Notes: generated by a model from the sequence alone, not told the origin. A stretch of 13,772 bases of DNA from Akkermansiaceae bacterium (GCA_028293225.1 JAQGPE010000480.1:1-13772); one strand, 5' to 3'. Numbered from the stretch's first letter, positions 1 through 6,488 are shown. Made by a program: numbers and translations.

Positions 1-184
1 TACCCCCGACTCAACCCGGAACTTCCGCCCCGGCTGATCCTCGCCGCTCGGAAGTGTTCACTTCCGTCGGTAAAGAAGATTCCCCGGTGAGCAACTGACA
101 TTCCTTAAGGCTGGTTCCACAGCGAGAACGAGTCCTTGTGCATTCGGCAGTGCCGCGACACCTTCGTTTTTCAAAGCTCCCATC
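1..184. promoter_or_regulatory. Upstream region of the CDF transporter gene, with inverted repeats
   Basis: No convincing coding region is seen. Two related inverted repeats lie close together: CGGAA-C-TTCCG at 17-27 and the stronger CGGAAGTG-TT-CACTTCCG at 49-66 (8-bp arms, 2-nt centre). Both share the CGGAA/TTCCG half-site, so they could be an operator for the downstream transporter gene. No clear -35/-10 pair was found. Regulatory role is inference only. Confidence 0.25.
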
Positions 185-1078
185 ATGTCCGATCATGCCG
201 CTACCGCCGTTCGCACCACGATCAAAAGCATCGTGGTCAATGCCTGCCTTGCCGGTGTCAAAATCGGCGCGGGCATCATCGGACACTCCTATGCGCTGAT
301 CGCGGACGGGATTGAATCGCTCAACGACATCGTCGCGTCGCTGGTGGTGCTTTTCTCACTGAAGGTTTCGAGCAAACCGGCGGATGATGATCATCCCTAC
401 GGCCACGGCAAAGCGGAGCAACTTGGAGCCCTCTTTTCCTCGCTTTCGCTGTTGGCAGCCGGCGGGGCGATTGCCTACCAAAGCACCCAGAATCTCTTCC
501 ACCGGCGTCACTCCCCGGCCTGGTTTACCCTTCCGGTGCTGCTGGTGGTGATCGTAACGAAGGAAATCCTTTCGCGCTACGCCCTGAAGAAAAGCGACGA
601 AACCTCAAGCTCTGCCCTCAAGGGCGATGCGTGGCACCATCGATCGGACGCGATCACTTCCGCCGCCGCTTTCCTCGGTATCTCCGTGGCGCTCGTGGGC
701 GGCAGCGGCTACGAAAAGGCCGACGATATAGCGGCGTTAATCGGCTGCCTGGTGATTGGATTCAATGGGATCACCCTGCTGAAAAGCGCGATTCACGAGA
801 ACATGGACGGCGCACCACCCTCTGAGTTTCTTCTGGAAACGCGCAGGGTCGCCAGCACGGTGCCCGAAGTGCTGTATGTCGAAAAGCTGCGAATGAAGAA
901 AAGCGGGCTCGGCTACTTCATGGATGTGCACGTGCAGGTAGATCCGGAAATGACGGTTGAGGTCGGCCACCGCGTGGCGCATGAGGTCGCCGACGCGATC
1001 CGGGCGGCGATGCCCCAAGTAAACGACGTGGTGACCCATATCGAACCTTTTTATCCACCGGAGACTTTTCGAAACTGA
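185..1078 (+). CDS. Cation diffusion facilitator (CDF) family metal transporter
   Basis: A 297-aa inner-membrane protein of the CDF family, which usually exports divalent metals (Zn, Fe, Co, Mn or Cd) in exchange for protons. Residues about 12-60 form the first two membrane segments and carry the metal-site region around IADGIESLND (E44 and D48 fit the two TM2 site positions). The loop DDDHPYGHGKAEQ (67-79) is a family hallmark. WHHRSD (150-155) supplies the HxxxD pair (H151, D155) of TM5. Residues about 220-290 form the ferredoxin-like cytoplasmic metal-binding domain. Length is normal. E44 stands where many members have D or H, so the metal specificity cannot be read. The start is the first ATG of the frame; it has no evident ribosome binding site. 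The gene stands alone, with inverted repeats upstream that may regulate it. Confidence 0.95.
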   Translation: MSDHAATAVRTTIKSIVVNACLAGVKIGAGIIGHSYALIADGIESLNDIVASLVVLFSLKVSSKPADDDHPYGHGKAEQLGALFSSLSLLAAGGAIAYQSTQNLFHRRHSPAWFTLPVLLVVIVTKEILSRYALKKSDETSSSALKGDAWHHRSDAITSAAAFLGISVALVGGSGYEKADDIAALIGCLVIGFNGITLLKSAIHENMDGAPPSEFLLETRRVASTVPEVLYVEKLRMKKSGLGYFMDVHVQVDPEMTVEVGHRVAHEVADAIRAAMPQVNDVVTHIEPFYPPETFRN

Positions 1079-1322
1079 CAGATGCGTCCGTGTGCGTGCT
1101 TTCGCACCAGCGATTTTCAAAGGGTTTCGCCTCTGCCTCTCTCATTTCGCATCTGCGGCGCTCTTTGAAATGAAGGGTGGCCTTTGGCCCGCGGGCGTTT
1201 TCAGAGCAGCCACGGGCGGTGTCAGTTGCTTGATGGGCGTGGTCGCGGGAGAGGATGGGTGGGATTTTTGTTTTCCCTGCGCGGCCGAGCAATTCGCCAT
1301 CAAGCACCCGGTGGTGATTCCA

Positions 1323-1340
1323 TTGTATCGTTCGATACAA
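1323..1340. promoter_or_regulatory. Palindromic operator candidate, copy 1
   Basis: TTGTATCG-TT-CGATACAA is a perfect inverted repeat with 8-bp arms and a 2-nt centre. An identical 18-nt copy lies 54 bp downstream, about five helical turns, so a dimeric repressor could bind both on the same DNA face. The geometry resembles TetR- or MarR-class operators. No regulator gene is visible in the window. Confidence 0.6.
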
Positions 1341-1372
1341 TCTGTATTGGAATTCAAGCATGTCCACCTTGC

Positions 1373-1398
1373 AAGTTTGTATCGTTCGATACAAACTT
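1373..1398. promoter_or_regulatory. Palindromic operator candidate, copy 2 (extended)
   Basis: This second copy of the 18-nt palindrome (core 1377-1394) is extended to 12-bp perfect arms, AAGTTTGTATCG-TT-CGATACAAACTT. It ends 4 bp before the ATG of the SprT-like gene, where a bound protein would block the promoter or the translation start region. Binding is inferred. Confidence 0.65.
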
Positions 1399-1402
1399 AC
1401 GC

Positions 1403-2188
1403 ATGGCTCTGGAACATGTGCGGGACTACGTGACGCTGTCCGACTGCTATGACGAGTTCAACGCTCGGCTGTTCGGCGGAGAGCTGCGGGGCTGCGTGCT
1501 CACCTTCGAGGATCGCGGCCAGCATTGCGGTTACTACCGGCAAGGTGGTTTCGTCGGTAGGGAGGCTGATGAGCGGCGGGATGAAATCTGTCTTAATCCG
1601 CGACATTTCCTCGCCAACGCGGGCGATTTGGAACTGCTCCAAACGCTGGTCCATGAGCAAGTGCACCAGTGGCAGGCTCAATTCGGGGAGCCATCGCGCC
1701 GGACTTATCACAACCGCGAGTGGGCGGACAAGATGCTGGAGGTCGGGCTGGTTCCCAGCCACACCGGCCGACCTGGCGGGCGGATGACCGGCCAACAAAT
1801 GGCGGACTACCCGGAGGAAGGAGGCCAATTTCTTGTGATCGCTAACGAGATTCTCGGCCGGAGCCGGCTCATCAAATGGTACAAGGAAGGCGTGGCGATT
1901 CGGCGTGCCCAGGAATATGCGACCATGCCGGATGGGGAGGAAATGCCGGCCATGTTCGCCGCCTTGGCGGCGGCGCTGCCACCAGCCGGGGAACTGGAAG
2001 ATAAACCGGCAGTTGCGCCTACAAAAGTGGGTTACCGGTGTCCGGGATGCAAAGCCCGGGTGTGGGGAAAGCCGAACCTCTCGCTGATTTGCGGGAAGTG
2101 CTATGAAGGAGGTGATGTAGTCTATCTGGTCCTGGTGTCGACGTACCTGCAGGCGACGGGATCCTGGGTTTCAGCCCGCCCGGCTTGA
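1403..2188 (+). CDS. SprT-like zinc metalloprotein with C-terminal zinc ribbon
   Basis: A 261-aa protein of the SprT-like family, related to the protease domain of Spartan, which cleaves DNA-protein crosslinks in eukaryotes; the bacterial role is not established. The catalytic HEQVH motif is at H84-E85-H88, and H103 (in HNREW) fits the third zinc ligand. Residues about 10-35 (YDEFNARLFGGEL) match the family's N-terminal helix. A linker (about 175-208) leads to a C4 zinc ribbon with C213, C216, C230 and C233. The ATG at 1403 was chosen because it directly precedes the family homology and follows the palindromic operator; longer in-frame versions would translate the palindromes. No Shine-Dalgarno sequence is seen. 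The zinc ribbon is closely repeated as a stand-alone gene at 10054-10263. Confidence 0.9.
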   Translation: MALEHVRDYVTLSDCYDEFNARLFGGELRGCVLTFEDRGQHCGYYRQGGFVGREADERRDEICLNPRHFLANAGDLELLQTLVHEQVHQWQAQFGEPSRRTYHNREWADKMLEVGLVPSHTGRPGGRMTGQQMADYPEEGGQFLVIANEILGRSRLIKWYKEGVAIRRAQEYATMPDGEEMPAMFAALAAALPPAGELEDKPAVAPTKVGYRCPGCKARVWGKPNLSLICGKCYEGGDVVYLVLVSTYLQATGSWVSARPA

Positions 2189-2286
2189 AGCGTGGCTGTA
2201 GGGCCAGGGGAAACACGCGGCACGGCAGGCTTTTGTCATCAAAACGATTTTGCACGGAGAGAGATATCGCTGGCGCTTTCAACAGG

Positions 2287-2655
2287 ATGAAATCTGACAA
2301 TTCTTCCTGGTTCTCAAAATTAGCGAAAGCGGCATCGAGGGATGCCGGTCGACCCATGACCTTTGCAATTGCCGTACTGCTGATCCTCGTTTGGGGTGCC
2401 TGTGGTCCGATCTTCAAATACAGCGACACGTGGCAGCTCGTGATCAATACGAGCACTACGATTATCACTTTCTTGATGGTCTTCCTCATTCAGAATTCAC
2501 AGAACCGCGATTCTGCGGCCCTTCACATCAAACTTGATGAGCTGATCCGTGTGCAGACCGAAGCAAAGAATTCCATGATGGGTCTTGAGGATAAGGAAGA
2601 GAGGGAACTCGACGAGATCAAAAAGGAGTTCGACAAGCTCGCCGCAGACGGCTGA
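2287..2655 (+). CDS. Low-affinity iron permease family small membrane protein
   Basis: A 122-aa protein matching the bacterial low-affinity iron permease family (PF04120 type), related in sequence to fungal Fet4. The pattern is typical: an N-terminal FSKLAKAASRDAGRP stretch, a first membrane helix at about 24-41 (FAIAVLLILVWGACGPIF), then SDTWQLVINTSTTIITFLMVFLIQNSQNRD containing the second helix, then a charged cytoplasmic helix (LHIKLDELIRVQTEAKN). Iron transport by the bacterial proteins is a family annotation, not proven. The ATG at 2287 follows a short AACAGG and starts just before the homology; a TTG-initiated version from 2185 would add 34 unrelated residues. It lies 98 bp downstream of the SprT-like gene on the same strand. 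Confidence 0.88.
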   Translation: MKSDNSSWFSKLAKAASRDAGRPMTFAIAVLLILVWGACGPIFKYSDTWQLVINTSTTIITFLMVFLIQNSQNRDSAALHIKLDELIRVQTEAKNSMMGLEDKEERELDEIKKEFDKLAADG

Positions 2656-2708
2656 TTAAAATTGGAATCCCGCATGCCCGATTTGACGAATTGCGGGCGG
2701 TGCTTATC

Positions 2709-3100
2709 TCAAAACAGGGTCAGGAGAAACATGGCTCCAAGGATCGCTGCGAAGGCCAGTCCAACAATGATCCGCGGGCGCCTCGTCACGGGAGGGAGGA
2801 GCCCCATGAGGGGAAAAGCGGCAGTGTCAGTGTTCCCGAATACACCCACCAGTAAGGTCCGCCGAAACGCATTTTGAGCATCTGCGGATCAACTGTCATT
2901 CTGTTGTGAAAAAGCCAGTGGAGTGAAGCCGTCCCAACTGTAAGGATTCCGGTGATCGCAGCGGCGATCAGAACCGGAAGCAACGAGGGGAAGATACTCT
3001 GATCGGAGCGGATGGCACGATGGAAAGCCACGCTCAAAAGAATAATGCTGACAGCCAGGTGGGCCAAACAGGCGGGAACAACGAATTCCTTGGCTTGCAT
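2709..3100 (-). pseudogene. Small multi-pass membrane protein gene interrupted by a frameshift
   Basis: Reading from 3100 leftwards, an ATG-initiated frame encodes hydrophobic segments (LAHLAVSIILLSVAF; LLPVLIAAAITGILTV; YWWVYSGTLTLPLF) and stops early at about 2786, after SWGSSLP. In the -1 frame the same strand continues LMGLLPPVTRRPRIIVGLAFAAILGAMFLLTLF to a stop at 2709-2711, which is an obvious last membrane helix. The joined product would be about 130 aa with four membrane segments. The break falls at a TTTTCCCC run (2810-2817 on the plus strand reads GGGGAAAA). It could be a real mutation, a sequencing error, or a -1 slip at T-TTC-CCC. No family was recognised. It is divergent from the AbiE operon. 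Confidence 0.6.
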
Positions 3101-3270
3101 CGATTTCTGAAAATTGCGATCGGCATCCCTTATAAAGAAACCCTGGCTCTTGCACCGTCGCAAACGGCGGGAGAAGGAAGCTCAGGGCTTACGGGATTGA
3201 TAATTGGCTTTCTCCTCTCCTTCACAAGGCGCAAATCCAGGCCGCGAACGGACGGGTGGATTTGCTGGAA

Positions 3271-3303
3271 TTACAAAAACATGCCACTTGCCATAAAGTG
3301 GCA
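3271..3303 (+). promoter_or_regulatory. Putative abiE promoter and operator
   Basis: A weak promoter can be proposed: TTACAA (3271-3276), a 17-bp spacer and TAAAGT (3294-3299). A perfect inverted repeat, TGCCACTT (3282-3289) and AAGTGGCA (3296-3303) with a 6-bp spacer, covers the spacer and -10 box. AbiEi antitoxins studied elsewhere repress their own operon through inverted repeats in the promoter, so this repeat is a natural operator candidate. The promoter boxes are weak matches. Confidence 0.5.
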
Positions 3304-3323
3304 CACTCTTGTATGGTCCCGTC

Positions 3324-3923
3324 ATGAAGCCTTCCCCCAGCGGAAGAATCGTCAACCTCGCCAACAAGAAGGTCGTGCGTTCGCGCGACGTGAAAGACAT
3401 CGCCGCGCCGCGCGTGAAGATCTCGCAGCTGGTGGGCGAGGGAAAGCTTCACCGGGTGGCCCGGGGCCTCTACGTGTCCAGCAACTATCCGATCACCGAG
3501 AACCATTCGCTGGTGCTTGCCGCCAGGCTGCACCCGAGGGGGGTGGTTTGCCTGCTCTCCGCCGCCCAGTTCCACGGGATCACGCTTGAAATGCCGCCCG
3601 CGGTTTGGATCGCATTTCCACGCGGCAAGAGCGTTCCGGGGCCTGGCGACATCCCCATCAAGCCAATCAAGGTTTCAATACCGGCCTTCGCCTACGGGAT
3701 CGAGACACACCGGCTGGAAGGCATAGACGTGCAGATATACTCGGTCGCCAAAACCGTGGCGGATGGGTTCAAATTCCGCAGCCAGATTGGCGTCTCCGTG
3801 GCGGTTGAACTTCTCAAGGAGGCTTGGAAGCAGCGCAAGGCATCTGCGGATGAACTCTGGGATGCCGCCAGATCCTGCCGCATGCTCAACGTCATGCGAC
3901 CCTACTTCGACAGCCTCCTGTGA
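3324..3923 (+). CDS. abiEi: AbiEi family type IV antitoxin / transcriptional repressor
   Basis: Antitoxin of an AbiE-type type IV toxin-antitoxin system, about 199 aa. The N-terminal third is a winged helix (NLANKKVVRSRDV...KISQLVGEGKLHRVARGLYV), which in characterised relatives binds the operon's own promoter. The remainder is the antitoxin domain, with family signatures SAAQFHGIT and IYSVAKTVADGFKFR near the middle and end. Two ATG starts are possible, 3309 and 3324. The later one was preferred because the predicted operator ends at 3303 and it leaves a normal leader, but neither has a Shine-Dalgarno sequence and the longer form adds only five residues. Its stop overlaps the toxin start by 4 bp, so translation is probably coupled. 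Confidence 0.9.
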   Translation: MKPSPSGRIVNLANKKVVRSRDVKDIAAPRVKISQLVGEGKLHRVARGLYVSSNYPITENHSLVLAARLHPRGVVCLLSAAQFHGITLEMPPAVWIAFPRGKSVPGPGDIPIKPIKVSIPAFAYGIETHRLEGIDVQIYSVAKTVADGFKFRSQIGVSVAVELLKEAWKQRKASADELWDAARSCRMLNVMRPYFDSLL

Positions 3924-4846
3924 AGAAAATCCGGCCAGTCACCAACGTTGCAGCTTCGATCCGGGATCGTCTTCTGAACCTGCATCGGAGCTCGGGCACG
4001 GAGTATCAGCGGCTGATGAATCAGTATGCGCTGGAGCGTCTGCTTTACCGGCTTTCCGTTTCGGAACACCGGGACGGATTTTTGCTCAAGGGGGCCATGC
4101 TCTTCACCGTTTGGGAGGGGGCGCCGCACCGGATGACCAAGGATCTCGATCTGCTTGGTTTCGGGGATCCAGGTGTGGCCGGCATCACTGAAAAATTCCG
4201 CGATCTATCTGTTTTGGCCGTCGCTGACGATGGCCTGTCCTTCGATGCCGGGTCTGTACAAGGCGGGGAAATCCGCGAGGGCGCCAGCTATCCGGGCGTC
4301 CGGATCACGATGAAAGCGATGATGGGCGCGGCGCGAATCAACCTTCAGATCGATATCGGGTTCGGAGACAGTTGCCGCGATCCGGAGGAAGTGGTGGTGC
4401 CGTCCTTGCTCGGCATGCCGGCACCGCAGCTGCGGGCTTACCGCCGGGAAACCGTCGTCGCCGAAAAGCTGGAGGCGATCAACCTGCTCGGGCTTCAGAA
4501 CACCCGTCTCAAGGATTACTTCGACCTTTGGTTTCTTGGCAGCCGCTTCGATTTCGATGGCAAGGTCCTTGCCGCTGCGATCGCTGCCACCTTCGCGAGA
4601 CGCGGATCGAAATTCCCTGACGGCAAGCCCCGTGGATTGAGCGAGGAATTTTGGACCGACGTCCGGCAGATCACGGCTTGGAAAGGCTTCTGGAACAAAA
4701 GCAATGTCGATGGCCCAATGCCGTCTCTGGAAGAAGTGACGCGGTTCATCGCGGAATTTGTCGGTCAACCGCTGCGGGAGGCCGCTGTCCCAAAGGGGTG
4801 GGCGGGAAAATGGACAACAGGCGGGCCATGGTCCGCCTGTTCCTAA
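3920..4846 (+). CDS. abiEii: AbiEii/AbiGii family nucleotidyltransferase toxin
   Basis: A 308-aa toxin partner of the upstream AbiEi. AbiEii proteins are nucleotidyltransferase-fold enzymes that arrest growth and can abort phage infection. Visible motifs are LLKGAMLFTVW (K57, G58), the metal-binding pair D75 and D77 in KDLDLLG, a third acidic residue at D145 (LQIDIGFGD), the lysine of VVAEKLEA (K183), and LKDYFDLWFL (198-206). All key residues appear present, so the toxin looks intact. The start is GTG at 3920, inside the GTGA overlap with the antitoxin stop; it is needed because the conserved AASIRDRLLNLH lies before the first internal ATG. The last roughly ten residues (TTGGPWSACS) are encoded by the terminator hairpin. 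Confidence 0.92.
   Translation: MKKIRPVTNVAASIRDRLLNLHRSSGTEYQRLMNQYALERLLYRLSVSEHRDGFLLKGAMLFTVWEGAPHRMTKDLDLLGFGDPGVAGITEKFRDLSVLAVADDGLSFDAGSVQGGEIREGASYPGVRITMKAMMGAARINLQIDIGFGDSCRDPEEVVVPSLLGMPAPQLRAYRRETVVAEKLEAINLLGLQNTRLKDYFDLWFLGSRFDFDGKVLAAAIAATFARRGSKFPDGKPRGLSEEFWTDVRQITAWKGFWNKSNVDGPMPSLEEVTRFIAEFVGQPLREAAVPKGWAGKWTTGGPWSACS
4816..4841. terminator. Bidirectional terminator hairpin between convergent genes
   Basis: AACAGGCGG (4816-4824) pairs perfectly with CCGCCTGTT (4833-4841), and the 8-nt centre GCCATGGT is itself nearly self-complementary. On the minus strand it is followed by GTCCATTTT, a fair U-tract. It lies inside the last codons of abiEii and just past the stop of the minus-strand gene at 4843, so it can serve both. 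Confidence 0.65.
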
Positions 4847-5070
4847 CTGCTGCCGTCGTTCTTCGGCCCCCCTGTGACTCTGCTCAAGAGGCTTCGCAAG
4901 GGTGTGGCGGAAACCGCCATCCGAGCCACCTCAGCCTGAGCCTTCAGTTCCGCTGGTGTCTTTGCGGTCCGAATCGCCCAGATCCCCATGGCGTATTTCA
5001 GCATCCCGATCACTGAGGGGATCAGGACGAGAATCAGAGCAGGGGACCGAACAAGGGATTTGAGATTCAT
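4843..5070 (-). CDS. Small hypothetical membrane protein
   Basis: A 75-aa frame with one clear hydrophobic segment at about residues 11-33 (ALILVLIPSVIGMLKYAMGIWAI), then a basic, Ala-rich tail (KTPAELKAQAEVARMAVSATPLRSLLSRV) that could form a cytoplasmic amphipathic helix. No family was recognised. Support comes from the membrane segment, the hairpin terminator directly after its stop, and a C-rich leader without Shine-Dalgarno (ACCACCCCACCGCT-ATG) like those of neighbouring minus-strand genes. It converges on abiEii, overlapping it by 4 bp. Confidence 0.5.
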   Translation of the reverse strand: MNLKSLVRSPALILVLIPSVIGMLKYAMGIWAIRTAKTPAELKAQAEVARMAVSATPLRSLLSRVTGGPKNDGSS

Positions 5071-5085
5071 AGCGGTGGGGTGGTG

Positions 5086-5271
5086 TCAAAAATAGAAAGA
5101 GGGGCTGGAGAGACCACCCGTTCGAGTGGTCCCATTCCAGAGGCGGATGACGTCATCGTACGTTTCGCTGCTCATTTTCATAACGGGAGCAGTCGCAGCA
5201 TTCGCCCGTTCACCGCAACGGACGGTGTCAACCATATCGAGTGGTCCCGCTTTCTCTTCCTTCCATGCCAC
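5086..5271 (-). CDS. Short frame, possibly a GNAT acetyltransferase remnant
   Basis: A 61-aa frame. Its C-terminal half, MSSETYDDVIRLWNGTTRTGGLSS, resembles the very N-terminus of GNAT acetyltransferases (YDxVxxLWxxTxGxGLS), after which the protein would be truncated. It ends 15 bp before the start of the 75-aa membrane protein on the same strand. It may be a decayed fragment or chance. No Shine-Dalgarno sequence is seen. Confidence 0.2.
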   Translation of the reverse strand: MAWKEEKAGPLDMVDTVRCGERANAATAPVMKMSSETYDDVIRLWNGTTRTGGLSSPSFYF

Positions 5272-5304
5272 CCCCGCGTTTGCTGCGTTTGTTGCTTCGC
5301 AACG

Positions 5305-5334
5305 AAAAGCCGGAAGCTCGTGAGAGCTTCCGGC
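5305..5334 (-). terminator. Rho-independent terminator after the 92-aa gene
   Basis: An 11-bp perfect stem, GCCGGAAGCTC (5309-5319) and GAGCTTCCGGC (5324-5334), with a GTGA loop. On the minus strand it is followed by TTTTCGTTGC. It starts 8 bp past the stop of the 5343-5621 gene. Confidence 0.8.
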
Positions 5335-5342
5335 GTTGCCGC

Positions 5343-5621
5343 TCAGTATTCCGAGGGCAGTGTCAGCGTGGTCGCGGAGCGATCCGCCTCGGTGATGATC
5401 CAGAATCTCACCTGGTTGCGGTCGCGGTAGGTGGACCAGATCCGGAGGCCGCCGACCTCCAGGGCGATTTCATTTTCCCGCCGGTCTTCCGCAGGAAGTT
5501 CGTCCCAGTCGCCGGCGGCATGCCTGGCAAGGCATTCCAGCGCGTCCTCGGGATTGACGGTTTCCATAACGCCGGGGGTCGTGACCAGTTGGCCGAGTGG
5601 GAATTTGGGTGATTGGTTCAT
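5343..5621 (-). CDS. Conserved accessory-region hypothetical protein (92 aa)
   Basis: A 92-aa protein with a pattern I associate with small plasmid and integrative-element proteins: N-terminal KFPLGQLVTTPGVMETV, central LARHAAGDWDELPAEDRRENEIAL, and the tail FWIITEADRSATTLTLPSEY. The function of that family is not known to me. The ATG at 5621 was chosen because the conserved FPLGQ block starts five residues later; a TTG start at 5639 would add six residues. There is no Shine-Dalgarno sequence (AAAAACTACC-ATG). A perfect terminator follows the stop and a near-palindrome (5644-5687) precedes the gene. A degenerate copy lies in opposite orientation at 5815-6001. Confidence 0.8.
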   Translation of the reverse strand: MNQSPKFPLGQLVTTPGVMETVNPEDALECLARHAAGDWDELPAEDRRENEIALEVGGLRIWSTYRDRNQVRFWIITEADRSATTLTLPSEY

Positions 5622-5643
5622 GGTAGTTTTTCGGTTCAAAAGG

Positions 5644-5687
5644 AGGGGTCATTCCCTCTCTTCACCCGGGCTGAGAGAGGGTGATCC
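5644..5687 (-). terminator. Near-palindromic hairpin upstream of the 92-aa gene
   Basis: The core stem CCCTCTCT (5654-5661) / AGAGAGGG (5674-5681) extends outward with a few mismatches to AGGGGTCA and TGATCCCCT. There is no long U-tract. It could terminate transcription entering from the right on the minus strand, act as an attenuator in the leader of the 92-aa gene, or be an RNA processing site. Confidence 0.45.
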
Positions 5688-5717
5688 CCTCCGCCGAAAA
5701 ACCGCCGCGAGGCCGGA

Positions 5718-6032
5718 TCAGGCGAACCGGGGCGGCATGAAAGCTTGCGTGAGTGACAGCTCCGCTGGCGCGAGGGTAGCCATGCCGTTCGGGGCGCCCC
5801 GGCCGATAGGTGCGATGAACCGGTCCCCAAATTCCGGCCGACCACGACCCACCGGCTTACCGTCCATTCTGAAGACGCGCGGCGGATCCGACTGGGACGA
5901 TTTATCCACCGGGAAATGAAACCGCAGGCGGCCAGGTGAACCGTGGGCGACCGCATGATTCTGGTCATCGCCAGCTGATTCTTCTGCCCTCGGAATACTG
6001 ACGGCAGTCATCCCGGCCAATGAGGCCCACAT
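5718..6032 (-). CDS. Doubtful hypothetical ORF (104 aa)
   Basis: An ATG-initiated frame with no recognised family. In favour: it is followed by the 5644-5687 hairpin, as other genes in this cluster are followed by hairpins, and a 6-bp hairpin (6048-6064) precedes it. Against: most of it is antisense to the degenerate copy of the 92-aa gene at 5815-6001, which explains that sequence better. Probably not a functional gene. Confidence 0.2.
   Translation of the reverse strand: MWASLAGMTAVSIPRAEESAGDDQNHAVAHGSPGRLRFHFPVDKSSQSDPPRVFRMDGKPVGRGRPEFGDRFIAPIGRGAPNGMATLAPAELSLTQAFMPPRFA
5815..6001 (+). pseudogene. Decayed, inverted copy of the 92-aa accessory gene
   Basis: This plus-strand segment aligns collinearly with the coding strand of the gene at 5343-5621. 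Shared blocks, in order, are ATGAACC at the start, CCCAAATTCC, CACGACCC, GACTGGGACGA, GCGACCGCA, GATTCTGG, TCATC and an 18-nt identical end CTGCCCTCGGAATACTGA. It is 187 bp against 279 bp, so it has lost roughly 90 bp through several deletions. The first frame reads MNRSPN...SDWDDLSTGK and then stops, recalling MNQSPK...GDWDEL of the intact gene. It cannot encode a full product. Confidence 0.7.
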
Positions 6033-6488
6033 GACCGCGCATGCGGCCGCCGGCCTCGCCGGCGATCAACGGGATGGCATGGTGTGACGACACGCCGGAG
6101 GCGGAGCCGGAACAGAGCGATAGCGGATGAAGGCTCGCCGACGGGTGGGGCGGCTCACGATGCAACGGGCGGAGCCATCGGAAAAGATCGGCCGCTTCTT
6201 CCGGATCGGCGTGGTGGCGAAAGCATCGCGTGCCACGTCGCCGATCGCGGCCGCCGTTCAGGAACTCTTGATCCATCAGGGCTGATTATTCGCTTTGCGG
6301 GAAAATCCATCCCATCGGCGGGGTGACTATCGAGCCAGGCGAGACGCCGGCAGGCGGTGTGTGGCGCGGCGAGACGGCATCGCTTCACGGGATGTCCAAA
6401 GCGCCGCGCCACACCGGAAAAGGGGGATGGAGCGCGTAGGAAGGAGGAACCGCCTTCCTCGCCACGCGGCAAGGTACGCCGACGCGTG
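6033..6488. other. Hairpin-rich stretch without a convincing gene
   Basis: Frames run through this segment on both strands, but none has recognisable motifs or a credible start. Structures seen are CGCCGG-CCTCG-CCGGCG (6048-6064) and a long inverted repeat with 13-bp perfect arms, GTGTGGCGCGGCG (6359-6371) and CGCCGCGCCACAC (6402-6414), separated by 30 nt. It may be decayed accessory DNA. Confidence 0.4.

Larger units (their letters stand above)
1079..1402. other. Spacer between the CDF gene and the SprT-like gene
   Basis: A 324-bp gap without a supportable gene. Just after the CDF stop there is a short hairpin (GTGCG 1092-1096 / CGCAC 1103-1107) followed by TTTT at 1114-1117, a weak terminator candidate. 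A looser inverted repeat (TTTCAAAG 1115-1122 / CTTTGAAA 1163-1170) follows. The last 80 bp hold the two long palindromes listed separately. Open frames running through this segment have no recognisable protein features and would have to encode the palindromes. Confidence 0.5.

Noticed and set aside
1184-1402. N-terminal extension of the SprT-like protein upstream of 1403
   Set aside because: It would translate both palindromes (repeating VSFDT) and precedes the family homology; the ATG at 1403 fits better.
5122-5247. Direct repeat TCGAGTGGTCCC at two positions
   Set aside because: Only 12 nt, no associated structure at the second copy and no sign of an insertion or attachment site.
5965-6276. 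103-aa minus-strand frame
   Set aside because: Its 3' part is antisense to the decayed 92-aa gene copy, it overlaps another weak frame, and it shows no recognisable motif.
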